From NCBI GenBank assembly GCA_023935145.1, contig CM043703.1, forward strand, positions 21,997,227 through 22,061,226: a DNA stretch of 64,000 nucleotides, read 5' to 3'. Below are positions 11,327-22,278 of this stretch, in pieces. The notes beneath the pieces were generated by a model that saw nothing but the letters and a program-made list of their open reading frames with translations, had not been told where the DNA came from and did not search any database. Within the stretch, counting starts at the first letter, position 1, and every line of letters begins with the position of its first letter. The translations under genes were made by a program, and so were the position numbers. The DNA comes from Bretschneidera sinensis. Lineage: Eukaryota; Streptophyta; Magnoliopsida; Brassicales; Akaniaceae.

Positions 11327-12701
11327 TGATGAGTGCTAAATATTGCATATTTTGGCCACTTAATTTACATTTTTTAGCTTAGGAATTTGTTACTTTGAGT
11401 TGTTTTTCGTTTTTTTACAGGTTTACAAGCTTGGAAAGGAGTTTCACTAAATTGTCAGAATTGCTCGTACAGATCAGCCATTTTTTAGGATTAAACTGTA
11501 TTGATTCAGGAAGAACCAAGAGATGAGCCATATATGCTTAGAAAGATCCAAATGTCTATTTTCTAGGGAATTTTATGGATCAATAAAATAATTTTTCTAG
11601 AGAAAGTTATGGCAGTTTTAGTAGACAAAGGTCAGGCTGTGCATGATTTCAGCGTGACAGATCAGCCATTTTTTAGGATTTAACTGTACTTATTTAGGAA
11701 GAACCAGGAGATGAACCATATATTCTTAGAAAGATCCGGATGTCTATTTTCTGGGGAATATTATGGATCAATAAAATAATTTTTCTAGAGAAAGTTATGG
11801 CTGTTTTAGTAGACAAAGGTCAAAGAGCAAAAGTTAGAATCTGCAGTATCCCACATCGGATTGGAAACATATTGCACTTGTGATGTTCCTCTTCACTTGA
11901 TATTTAGTGTGCAACTCCTGGTGCCATTTGGTGTAATTTGGTGGACGTCTACTAGTATTCTAGTGGATCCCGAAGGCTTTGCTACCACGAGGGGAAGCGC
12001 TGCCCAACAGTGAGTGAAATTTATCCCATGTATAGTCAGTTTTAATTTACTGCTTTTTTTTAGTTTAATATTTAGTACTTTTATTATGAACTCTAGTTTC
12101 ATGATTATGAGTGGCTAAAATCTTCAACTAAGGTTGAAGATGAAACCTCGCTGTTGTTTGGCATAATAGTTTCAGATTTATTTATACAATTCTGATTTTT
12201 TTTTAGTATAAATGTTCTGTCAATTATTTGAGTAAAATCTTATGATTGATTGCATTTAAATTGTTCTGTTGGATATTCCGTGTGTTTCATCTAATGGATA
12301 TATCAAATTGTTTTTGATTAAATTGGATTTCCTTTGTGATTTGTTAAAAGCAGATACATTGGATGCTTTTGGTTTAATTGGGATATTTGTTGTTTTTTTG
12401 TTTTAAGTTGGATTCATTGAATGTTTTGATAGGCTATTTTTAGAACATGAAGATATATTCTTAACTTTGGTGGGGTGGATTCAGAAACCTTAGTGTTTTT
12501 ATCATTAGTTTTTAAATCAATTTAGTTTAGTTTATATTTGTTTTGCAAAAGACAATTCAAAACTTGGAACTAGGTTAAAATAGGCTTAGTTTAGATAAAA
12601 ATATTTTCACAACGCAATTCCCTGTAAATTTGACCCCGCATTTGCACAACACTATATTGCAAACAACTCATGCGCTTGCGAGTAATTTAAAACTCACAAC
12701 A
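11327..12701 (+). repeat. E3 5' LTR
   Basis: It runs TGATGAGTGC...CACAACA. It contains a direct duplication of about 188 bp (11471-11658 and 11659-about 11830, marked by GATCAGCCATTTTTTAGGAT). Compared with the 3' LTR, about 15 bases including the TATA box (TATATAAG, 16563-16570) are missing near 11887, so this LTR probably lacks its core promoter. No genes are present. Confidence 0.88.
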
Positions 12702-12707
12702 AGTTTT

Positions 12708-12725
12708 TGGTGCCGTTGCCGGGGA
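12708..12725 (+). other. E3 primer-binding site (tRNA-Asp)
   Basis: TGGTGCCGTTGCCGGGGA matches the complement of tRNA-Asp with one mismatch. The leader from 12726 to 12899 is AT-rich without recognisable features. Confidence 0.9.
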
Positions 12726-12899
12726 GTTGTTTGGTTTGTGAAAATTAAATTTTTTTCTGAATTAATTTTATTTTTATACTAGTTAGTTAGCATTTTTTTT
12801 GTTTGATTTTTCTTATTACAATTTTATTTTAGTTTATTTGTTTCTGTTGGCAATTGCCCATAAAAAAATAATATTAAAAAATTAGAAATTAAAAAGAAA

Positions 12900-14623
12900 A
12901 TGTGGATGAATGCAGCGCCGGTTTCACAGTCTTTAGAGGACGCCCTCAAAGATTTCATAAAAATGACCGGCCAGCCCATCAATACAGCCAATACATTCAA
13001 TGTTGATAGCTGTTCCATCTGTGCTAGTCCTATGCATTTAGCACAGAATTGTCCATCTACGCCGGCTTTTGTCGAGTATCCCATGGAACAAATGAACGCT
13101 TTCAATGACTATTGGTGGCAATCAAATGGATCTTACTCCGAGACATACAATCCAGGGTGGCGGAACCACCCTGATTTTTCATGGACGCAGAACCAACTAA
13201 TGAATCAGGGAGGAGCCCCTTATCATGCTCACAATCAATACCCTCCCGAATTTCCTCCACCAGTTCCAAGTTATGGTCACTCAGCCTATCCAGCACCATC
13301 ACCCGCTTACCAAATTCCCATTCAAGCGCCAGCATCTGTCTCACAATCATTGGAGGATGGCCTCAATGATTTCAAAAAGATAACCGGCCAATCCATAAGC
13401 GAAGTGAGGAGTGCAACAATAGTAAACACCCAAGCGATTGCCAAGCTAAAGAGTTAAATGGGTCAAATCACAAGTTACTTGGGTGAAGGAGAGAAGAGAA
13501 GGTTCCCCAGTCAACCTGAGCCTAACCCGAAGGAACAGTTTACGGCGGGAAATTCATCAACTCCTATGCATAGGCAGGAACAAGTGCAATTGATTGTCCC
13601 ATTGAGGTCTGGGAGACAAGTGGACAATCAAGTGGAAGAGAACCCAGCTATGTAACAAGGGCAAGAAAGTGGCAACAAAGAAAAGAGAGATGCTGAGTCA
13701 TCTACAGCCACACCTATTATTAAGGATCTCCCTAGGTTGTTTGTACCAAAAGTGCCTTACCCTGAGAGATTACAAGCGCCCGAGAAAGGAGGGGAGTCTG
13801 AGGACATTCTGGAGGCATGCTTTGCTCAGTTTGGAGAGGATTTGGATTTAGATAAGTTACTTGAGCAAGCAAATGCCATTTTGGAGTCTGCTCCTCAGAA
13901 GAGCAGTGAGACGAAGGAGACTGTAGATGAATCCCGCATTGAGGACCCCCTGGAGGCATGCTTTGTTCAGTTTGAAGAAGATTTGGATATGGATAAGTTG
14001 TTTGAGCAAGTAAATGCTACTTTTGAGTCTGCTCCTCAGAAGAGCAGTGAGACGGAGGAGACCACAACACCTGAACCCCTCAAGAAGGAATTTAAGCCTT
14101 TACCGGACAATCTTAAGTATAAGTTCCTAGGTCCAACAGATTCTTTGCCTCTGACTATAGCTTCAGATTTGGTTGATACTCAAGTGGATAAATTATCGGA
14201 CATTTTAAGAAAGCACAATGAAGCTATCGGTTGGACTATTGAGGATATCAAGGGAATCAACCCCTCGGTGGTGATGCACAAGATACATTTAGAGGAGAAT
14301 GCCAAGCCATCGAGGGAGCCACAAAGAAGGCTCAACCAGCTATGCAAGAGGTTGTGAGGACTGAAGTGATTAAGCTATTGGATGTAGGGATCATTTATCC
14401 AATCTTTGATGGCGAGTGGGTGAACCCATTTCATGTCATACCAAAATGGGCTGGATTGGCGGTAATGATGAATAAAGACGACGAGTTGGTTCCAATTAGT
14501 GTGCAGTCAGGATGGAGAGTGAGTATAGACTACCGTAAATTGATTGCTGCCACAAGGAATGATCATTTTCCACTCCCATTTATTGATCAGATGGTGGAGC
14601 GCTTAGCTGGGCACGATTACTAA
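12900..14623 (+). pseudogene. E3 Gag tail - RT N-terminus, broken
   Basis: The frame opens at 12900 without the usual Retrotrans_gag core. It then shows a zinc knuckle (CSICASPMHLAQNC, about 13014-13055), a Gln/Pro-rich stretch, and a direct duplication of 46 codons (from about 13811 and 13949, containing LEACF.QF..DLD). Next comes the Athila RT lead-in (LGPTDSLPLTI, EAIGWTIEDIKGI, PSREPQRRLN) and the first RT blocks (GWRVSIDYRKL, HFPLPFIDQMVERLAGHDY) to a stop at 14621. In-frame TAA stops lie at 13455 and 13653. A shift near 14340 moves the frame. The catalytic RT motifs are not present, so it cannot encode polymerase. Confidence 0.85.
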
Positions 14624-15984
14624 TGTTGGGTCTGGCTGAAGACGTTAAATTTAGCGCTCGTGGGAGGCACCCCACAATATATCTTTTTCGTTTGTTTATT
14701 ATTTTACATATTTATTGTTACTGCTTATTTCTAGTGTTTCTTTTGTTCTTCGATCTTTATTTTTCAGGAACAACGCGTACTTCAGTTCAAGTTTGGGGGT
14801 ATTTTATGAGCCATACCAAGTCCAGATAGTTCTCTATATCCCAGGTCAGCTCTTTCATTCACACATTGTGGTCAATGTGTATGTTAAGTTTAGGGGTATG
14901 GGAGACATATTACACACACTTTTCCTAATTTGTTGTTTCTTCTTTATTTAAAAAAAAGAAGGTAAATGCATGCTCATATTATTTTGAAATTTTAGTTGAT
15001 CTAAACAAATACTATGATGTGATGTCATTGGTGAGCTTAAAATTGTGAACACATGATTTGATGATAGAGTTTTAAAACTTTGTTACTTACTTTAGGCATT
15101 TGAGAATTCACATGTTTGATCTAATCTGACACGAGCACATTAGCACATAATTGTGTGAGGTATGACATATGATTTTAATGTGCATGTTTCCATGACTTAA
15201 TTGAAACTGGATGACTTGTGGGATTAACACTTGGGCATAGAAAAGCAAAACTAATATTTATAATGATCATCATCAATAAACTTTCCACTGAGTAACTAGA
15301 CCTCTTGCCTCAGTAAACAGTGAGTGTTCACGTTAAAAGGTGGGAATTTTATTCATAATGATCATTGCGAAACTTTCTGCTGAGTAACTGGACCTCTTGT
15401 CTCAGTAAGCAGTGAGTGTTCACGTCAAAATGTGGAAATTTTGCTTGGTAGCATTAAGGCCAGTTTAGTTTTGTAGCCTTTTTGACTCAAGGTAGTAAGT
15501 TCTTAGGGGTGTCTTTACACCTAATGTCCTAAAACCATCTGGTTTGGGAGTCATTGACTCAACACTCGATACATGGGTCAATTAGAAAGCTTAAGGGAAC
15601 TAAACATAGCAGAGCCTTATAATAAAAATAAATAAAATAAAACTATGTCATCGTTGTTCATTCTGATGAGAAATTATGTGAATATTGAGACATGGAGACA
15701 TTGTACATTGAAGTTATTTGGAAACCTCATCTGTTTATGCTAATTCACTTTACACTGATTCAAGCTTGTGATGTCTTAGCCTGCCTCTTGTAAGTAATTA
15801 AGTTTTAAAATTCTTATTCATTGCGAAGATGGGTTATATTTTTTTAAGCTTGCTCATAAATGAATATCATGGTTTTGAGTGCTCCTTAAATTTTTGGATA
15901 CCATGAGTGATGAACTTATCTTGATGTTCTTTGTTTTTCATTTAGTTTTTTTATTTTATTTTGCTAAGGGACTAGCAAAATGTA
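14624..15984 (+). other. E3 3' noncoding region
   Basis: It starts with the post-pol block GAAGACGTTAAATTTAGCGC (14639-14658), then a polypurine tract (about 14788-14800), the conserved hairpin ACACATTG / CAATGTGT with loop TGGT (14861-14880) and a second tract AAGTTTAGGGGT (14886-14897). Further on are two copies, about 90 bp apart, of the CTGAGTAACT...CTCAGTAA unit (about 15283-15345 and 15376-15437). No protein is recognised. Confidence 0.72.
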
Positions 15985-17052
15985 AGTTTGGGAGTATTTG
16001 ATGAGTGCTAAATATTGCATATTTTGGCCACTTAATTTACATTTGTTAGCTTAGGAATTTGTTAATTTGAGTTGTTTTTCGTTGTTTTACAGGTTTACAA
16101 GCTTGGAAAGGAGTTTCACTAAATTGTCAGAATTGCTCGTACATATCAGCCATGTTTGAGGATTAATCTGTATTGATTCAGGAAGAAATAGATATGAGCC
16201 ATATACGCTTGGAAAGATACGGATGTCTATTTTCTGGGGAATTTTACGGATCAATAAAATTATATTTCTAGAGAAAGTTATGGCAGTTTTAGTAGACAAA
16301 GGTCAGGCTGTGCATGATTTCAGCGTGACAGATCAACCATTTTTAAGGATTAAACTGTATTTATTCAGGAAGAACCAGGAGATAAGCCATATATATTTAG
16401 AAAGATCCGGATGTCTATTTTTTGGAAAATTTTACGGATCAATAAAATGATTTTTCTAGAGAAAGTTATGGCCGTTTTAGTAGACAAAGGTCAAAGAGCA
16501 AATGTTGGAATCTGCAGTATCCCACATCGGATTGGAAACACATTGCACTTGTAATGTTTCCCTATATAAGCCCCTCTTCACTTCATCTTTAGTGTGTAAT
16601 TCCTGGTGCCATTTGGTGTAATCCGGTGGACGTCTGCTAGCATTCTGGTGGATCCCGAAGGCTTTGCTACCACGAGGGGAAGCGCCACCCAACAGTGAGT
16701 GGAATTTCTCCCATGTATAGTCAGTTTTAATTTACTGTTTTTTTTTTAGTTTAATGTTTAGAAATTTTATTATGAACTCTAGTTTCATGATTATGAATGA
16801 CTAAAATCTTCTGTCAATTATTTGAGTAAAATCTTATGATTGATTGCGTTTAAATTGTTCTGTTGGATATTTCGTGTGTTTCATCTGATGGATACATCAA
16901 ATTGTTTTTAGTATAAATGTTATTTCCTTTGTGATTTGTTAAAAGCAGATACATTGGATGCTTTTGGTTTAATCGGGATATTTGTTGTTTTTTGTTTTAA
17001 GTTGGATCCATAGAATGTTTTGATAGGCTATTTTTAGAACATGAAGATATAT
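15985..17052 (+). repeat. E3 polypurine tract and truncated 3' LTR
   Basis: AAGTTTGGGAGTAT abuts the LTR start at 15999. The LTR has both copies of the 188-bp duplication and an intact TATATAAG box (16563-16570). It follows the 5' LTR to about 17052 except for a deletion of about 100 bp near 16810, and lacks the last roughly 250 bp. At 17053 the E4 LTR resumes. Confidence 0.82.
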
Positions 17053-17852
17053 GCTTATACAACTGAATAATATATCTCTTTCAAGGTAAAACTTGAAGAA
17101 TGGCTCAACATTCAATATTTCAAAGCTTTTTTTGTTTCAATTAGTAAAAACTTGATTGAATGTATATTCCTCTATATTGAAATGCTCAATATAGTGGGTT
17201 TAAATAGCTTTGATGTTATATGCCCGTTCTGCACTGATTTGGTACATTTTGGTACAATTTGTGCTGAAATCTCGCGTCTCAACGGTCATATTTTTTTGAA
17301 CTACCAGTCGACTGGGTCCACTTTAAAAATCACATCTTTAAGGCCGTTGAAGGTACTAGTCGACTGGGTATGACTTACCAGTCGATTGGGAACCATCTGC
17401 CCAAAGTACTAGTCTACTGGGTTGTTCTTACAAGTCAACTGGGGACTTTCTGTTTAAAACACCAGTCGGCTTGTATGAAGCATCCAGTCGACTGTCAACA
17501 CACTGTCCAGAACACCAGTCTTCTGGTGTAAGTACCCAGTCGATTGGGTTGCCTTTCAACCCAATTTTTCGTTCTTTTAAAAGGTTATGATTTTAAAACA
17601 TTAGTTTTTACAATACTTTTTCAAAGGGAGCCATTGGAAAAACTAGTTACCCGAACAAGTGAGATTTACAACTTGTTTAAATACCTTGTCCCTATACTAG
17701 AACTTCTATCTTGACTTGGTGATTGATTCGGGTTGAGTTCTTGTACCTTGATCCTTGGTTGAATGCTCTTATTGTTTAATACACTTAGATAGCATCGTTA
17801 GTATAATAAGAGTTGTGTTTTATCATCATTAAAATATAGGTGAGGGTTAACA
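17053..17852 (-). repeat. E4 left (3') LTR, main part
   Basis: On the minus strand it starts TGTTAACCC at 17852. The U3 holds nine copies (17306-17550) of a 12-bp palindrome CCAGTCGACTGG or close variants, then TATTTAAA at 17199-17206 about 100 bp on. The match to the right LTR (21457-22278) starts at exactly the same base, GCTTATACAACTG, in both copies. Confidence 0.85.
17199..17550 (-). promoter_or_regulatory. E4 left LTR: SalI-type palindrome array plus TATA
   Basis: Nine units of CCAGTCGACTGG type are spaced about 20-50 bp apart, followed on the minus strand by TATTTAAA. The right LTR has ten units (21709-21980) and the same TATA (21604-21611). The spacing is irregular, so this is an array of a motif and not a simple tandem repeat. 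Confidence 0.75.
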
Positions 17853-17867
17853 ATCTCCCCCTTTTTG
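17853..17867 (-). other. E4 polypurine tract
   Basis: The minus strand reads CAAAAAGGGGGAGAT directly before TGTTAACC, the classic plant copia polypurine tract. Confidence 0.88.
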
Positions 17868-18543
17868 ATGATGACAAAACTCATATGAAAAAAACAATTT
17901 TTAAAGAACTAAGTGTTTGGTTTTTTGAAAAATTGGGCAGAATATCCTTTGTTTTTTAATAAAACTAACCTGTAAAAGGTAAAGAACAGTTTATATACAT
18001 CCCAACCAATCAACTCAACATATATAAGCACATATCAAGATCTTTGGAGCAATGCTCCCCTAAATCTATGCATTAGCTTGAGTTTACACTTAGTTTTCAC
18101 ATTTTCTCATTTTTCTCCCCCATTTTGACAACAGCAGAAAAAGGGAGTAGAAAACCAAAAAATAAGCTATATAGCTACTATAGTCATCAAGAGCATGCAT
18201 AAAAAAAACTTGTACATGAAAATTTGGCATCATTCGAAGTTTAGAAGCCTTCCCGAGAAGAATCAGAAGTTTTCATAAAAGCAGAAACAGTTTTAAAATC
18301 ATATATCTGAATTTAAAGAGATATAAAGCATGCAGACATATGTAAAACAAGTATATAAAATGGATCAAAGCAAAAACAGAAGTCATAGTCATACATAACA
18401 AAAGTCTATATAATGTAGGCTTCGTAGAGCCGAAATAGAAGTACAAATAAATAAACTACATCAATATGAAGATATGTCAGTGCTAAGAACAATGAAAAGT
18501 CTACATCAAAATGTACATCTAGAAAGGAAGATAGTAAAACGAC
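17868..18543 (-). other. E4 noncoding stretch between extra ORF and polypurine tract
   Basis: AT-rich sequence with no open frame of interest. Several CTCCCC runs (minus strand GGGGAG) near 18054, 18116 and 18119 resemble weak extra purine tracts. Confidence 0.5.
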
Positions 18544-19737
18544 TCATGGAGCGGGAGAGTCCGAGCTGTCATGAATAAGATCCCCAATCTCAGCCAAGGA
18601 ACTTTCGGTGCGCTCTCGGTGTAGCTCAAAGTCATCCCGGAAAGTCTCAATGGAAGAGCTCAAAGTATGGAATCCGGACTGCATGGTCAGCTGAAGGCTC
18701 GTGATTGCCTGAAGTAGATCGTCGTACCTAGCCTGACCAGCACTCGAGTCACCCATGGGAGGTGCTCGGGTATCCGTATCCATATTAGCAACAGCAGCAC
18801 CCTCGTCCTCATCATCACTGTTGTCATCCTCTCTAATCCGAATGTACTTCCCGGCCTTGGAGTAGATAAAGTCGTCACGGACCGTGCTTCCCATCTTCTT
18901 CAGTGATGAGATGTTGATGATGTCCTTGAGGCCAATATCCAGAGCCTCGGAGGTTGGGAGAGGCACCTGAAAGTGCTGGAGTATGTACGTGATGAGCATC
19001 CCGTAGGGAAGGCATCCAGAGTCGCTCGCTTCACCATTAATCATATTGGCGAGCAGCAGGGGGTATATATTGAAGTGGTGCCTAGTTTTAAGGCATCAAA
19101 TTAATACTGCATCTATCTTAGATAGATAACCCTGACTCCCTAGTCTCGGGTGGATGGTCCAACTCATAATGAGGTTGAAAAATTTCGAGTCTATGAGCAT
19201 GTCACTATATGTGTGAAATGTAGTGGGTCGAAACACATAGTTAGGGTCACCCCTAACTATCTGGCATGCCTCCTCAACCTCGAAATTGTCTGGCCATCCA
19301 TCCAAACTCCATTGGATCCCTCCCACAAGGATCCTCAAAATGCTTATCAAGAGGTCAGTATTGACCTCAAACTCCACAACCATGACACTGGTTCTGAATC
19401 TCAGAGCCAGTGGACTGGGTTTCACCAAGTTCGCATAAAATTGGTGAATCAGTCTAGGGTAGTACTTCTCATGTATCTTGACTAGTGGGGTCAAGTTTAT
19501 TGCCTCGAAGGTAGGTAGTATATCAAAATTACCATGACGAATAGAGTCGAAGTCTACAACTCTACCCATCATGATTTTCTTTTTCCAAATAATAGAGATA
19601 TACCTGTCCTTCGCTGCCGGGCTGGTGATTAGAGAATTATCAAGCTCTGTTCTGGGCTTCTTGCTGGATGAGCCCGCCACACCCTTACCTTTTGAATCCG
19701 ATACCGTGGATTTTATGGACCTTGGCCTTGTAGGCAC
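18544..19737 (-). pseudogene. E4 extra ORF: plant transposon-associated protein
   Basis: About 397 codons in one frame, starting at 19737 (MPTRPRSIKST), broken by a single TGA at about 19093-19095. The N-terminus is basic and low-complexity (KGKGVAGSSSKKPR). The central part (RLIHQFYANLV, VEFEVNTDLL) resembles the 'putative plant transposon protein' domain that occurs as an ORF in plant retroelements. The C-terminal part has an acidic stretch (REDDNSDDEDEG) and a likely coiled coil (LLQAITSLQLTMQSGFHTLSSSIE). It lies between pol and the 3' LTR, where SIRE-like elements carry env-like ORFs. No signal peptide or membrane segment is evident, so Env is unlikely. Family assignment is from memory of motifs. 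Confidence 0.65.
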
Positions 19738-19996
19738 ATTTGGTCCCCCAGTGGTGTATTTTACTCGGATTTTATCGGATATTTTTGGGAAAATAGAGTT
19801 TTTGGGTAAAAATGGGTTTTAGGTGGAAATGGTGGATTTCAACCATAGAAAGTTAAAATAGATGTTTGGGGATGAGTAGATCGATGTGTTTTGGAAGTGA
19901 TTTGATGGTTTTTGGATCAAAATGGCGAGATTTTGTAGAGAGAGAAAGCTAGGGTTTTTGAAAATGGCATGTAAATCTGAAAAAAAAAATGAACAA

Positions 19997-20305
19997 CCTA
20001 TTTATAGAATCGCGATACCAGTCGACTGGGGTAAGGATACTAGTCGACTGGGTCCTTTGCAGAGATGAGGCATTTTGCATACTAGTCGATTGGGTTAGGG
20101 TACCGGTCGACTGGATGAATTGGCAGAAAGATACCAGTCGACTGTGTAGTTCTTACCAGTCGACTGGGGTGATAACTGAATTTCAAAAATTTGGCTCCAA
20201 ACGAGGTCTAGTTGAACCAGTCGACTGGTATTGGCTTACCAGTTGACTAAGAAATTAGGCAGAGACTTACCAATCGATTGGGACAGACTTTCTAGTCGAC
20301 TGGAC
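19997..20305 (-). promoter_or_regulatory. E4 internal palindrome array with TATA box before extra ORF
   Basis: Ten copies of the LTR motif CCAGTCGACTGG or variants lie between 20018 and 20305, after the end of pol. On the minus strand they are followed within about 12 bp by TCTATAAATAGG (19997-20008) and, about 260 bp later, by the ATG of the extra ORF. This repeats the LTR order of array then TATA. A subgenomic promoter is the simplest reading (inference). The open frame at 19989-20246 on the plus strand is only the translated repeat. Confidence 0.7.
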
Positions 20306-20429
20306 CCTTAAAAAAAAATTCAGTCTTGAGTTTTAGCACGAAATTTGTTTATCTATACCATCTTGAGTGGAGAGATATTAAATAAGGATTAACACTCTTT
20401 CACTCTATGGCAAGTGAATGATAAAGCAA

Positions 20430-21456
20430 TTAGACATTCAATTTATCATAATCTAACAATCCAATTAACATTCTAATCTTGCAAAAACTAGCTTCACTTA
20501 GAGGTTTTGTAAGAATGTCAGCTATTTGATCTTCTGAAGGTATGAATTCTAGTCTTATATCACATTTTTTAGCATGGTATCTTAAGAAATGATGTCTAAT
20601 TTCTATGTGTTTAGTTCTAGAGTGCTGAATAGGGTTCTTGGTTAGGTTGATAGCACTAGTATTATCATAATGTATTGGTATACTTTTAAGGTTCATGCCA
20701 TAGTCTTCTAGTTGTTGTTTCATCCATAACACTTGGGCACAACAACTTTCAGCTGCTACATATTCCACCTTGGTGGTTGATAGTGCAACGGAGTTTTATT
20801 TTTTGGAAGACCAAGAGGTTAACATAGCACGTAAGAATTGGCATGTTCCACTTATTCTTTTTCTATCTAACCTACACCTAGCAAAATCAGCATATGAATA
20901 TCCTACAAGCTCAAAAGATGAATCTCTAGAGTACCATAATCCTAAGTTTTGAGTTCCTTGTAGATATTGAAGGATTCTTTTTACTGCAACTACAAGTGAT
21001 TCCTTAGGATTAGCTTGAAATCTAGCACACAGATATACACTGAACATTATATCAGGTCTACTTGCAGTTAAGTAAAGTAATGCACCTATCATGCTTCTAT
21101 AATATTTAGTGTAGACACACTTACCTCCTTCATCAAGATCAAGTTTTGTAGATATGCACATAGCTGTACCAAGTGGCTTTGAGCTTTACATCTCGAACCT
21201 CTTTAGTAGGTCCTTAGTATATTTTGATTGATTGATGAAGATGCCTCCTTTCAATTATTTGATTTGAAGTCCAAGGAAGTAGGTAAGCTCTCCCATCATG
21301 CTCATTTCAAATTCACCTTGCACGCACTTGGCAAACTCTTGACACATAGATTCATTAGTAGTACCAAATATAATATCATCAACATATATTTGGACTAGTA
21401 AAGTGTCATTTTTGTGAGTTTTTGTGAAGAGGGTTGTGTCTATCTTACAAGGTAAA
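20430..21456 (-). pseudogene. pol: E4 RT (C-terminal) and RNase H, broken
   Basis: On the minus strand the fragment begins within RT just before KIDTTLFTK, passes the active site YVDDIIFG near 21390, then SRPDIMFSVYLCARFQ (about 21055) and RNase H with VEYVAAESC (about 20765) and the usual C-terminus DILTKPL near 20515, ending at 20430. One frame is open from 21161 to 20430 except for a TAA at about 20795 where copia elements have CAA (KKQNSV). Everything upstream of this RT region is deleted, so the joined LTR starts at 21457. Confidence 0.88.
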
Positions 21457-22278
21457 GCTTATACAACTGAATAATATCTCTCTTTCAAGGTAAAACTTGA
21501 AGAATGGTTCAACAATCAATATTTCAAAGCTTCTTTTTGTTTCAATGAGTAAAAACTTGATTGAATATGTATTCCCCTATATTGAAATACCCAATAGAGT
21601 GGGTTTAAATAGCCTTGATGTTATATGCCCATTCTGTGCTGATTTGGTACGTTTTGGTACAATTTGTGCTGAAATCTCTCGTCTCAACGGTTATATTTTT
21701 TTGAACTACCAGTCGACTGGGTCTTAGTACCAGTCGACTGGGTCCACTTTAAAAATCACATATTTAAGGCTGTTGAAGGTACCAATCGACTAGGTATGAC
21801 TTACCAGTCAACTGGGAACCATCTGCCCAAAGTATTAGTCGACTGGGTTGTTCTTACCGGTCGACTGGGTACTTTCTGTCCAAAACACTAGTCGACTGGT
21901 ATGAAGCATCCAGTCGACTGTGGACACACTGTCTAGAGCACCAGTCTTCTGGTGTAAGTACCCAGTCGACTGGGTTGCCTTTCAACCCAGTTTTTCATTC
22001 TTTTAAAAGCTTATGATTTTAAAACGTTAGTTTTTACAATGCTTTTTCAAAGGGAGCCATTGGACAAGCTAATTACCTGAACAAGTGAGATTTACAACTT
22101 GTTTAAATATCTTGTCCCTATACTAGAACTTCTATCTTGACTTGATGATTGATTCGGGTTGAGTTCTTGCACCTTGATCCTTGGTTGAATGCTCTTATTG
22201 CTTAATACACTTAGATAGCATCGTTAGTATAATAAGAGTTGTGTTTTGTCATCATTAAAATATAAGTGAGGGTTAACA
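21457..22278 (-). repeat. E4 right (5') LTR, truncated
   Basis: TGTTAACCC starts on the minus strand at 22278. The array of ten palindromes is at 21709-21980 and the TATA at 21604-21611. It ends abruptly at GCTTATACAACTG, fused to RT at 21456. No primer site follows. Confidence 0.85.

Larger units (their letters stand above)
11327..17052 (+). mobile_element. E3: deleted Athila-like retrotransposon
   Basis: It has an LTR of 1.375 kb, a tRNA-Asp primer site, a Gag C-terminal region, a piece of RT, a noncoding tail with hairpin and polypurine tracts, and a second LTR that is truncated after about 1.05 kb. The LTR begins TGATGAGTGCTAAATATTG and is unrelated to that of E1. RT stops before the catalytic aspartates. 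RNase H and integrase are missing. The right end and target duplication are lost where the E4 LTR resumes at 17053. Confidence 0.85.
11100..22278 (-). mobile_element. E4: Ty1-copia element with extra ORF, carrying E3
   Basis: A minus-strand copia element. The right LTR begins TGTTAACCC at 22278, followed leftwards by the C-terminal part of RT plus RNase H, a palindrome array with TATA box, an extra ORF, a polypurine tract (17853-17867) and the left LTR from 17852, which is interrupted by E3 and resumes at 11326-11100. Terminal inverted bases TGTTAACC/GGTTAACA and the extra ORF in the env position suggest the SIRE/Maximus lineage (inference). The primer site, gag, protease, integrase and first half of RT are deleted. 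Confidence 0.8.

Noticed and set aside
18544..19737. Envelope glycoprotein in E4
   Set aside because: No signal peptide, transmembrane segment or Cys pattern; sequence looks like a nuclear or cytoplasmic plant transposon protein.
19989..20246. Plus-strand 85-residue protein with repeated VDW/STG
   Set aside because: Translation of the GTCGAC array.
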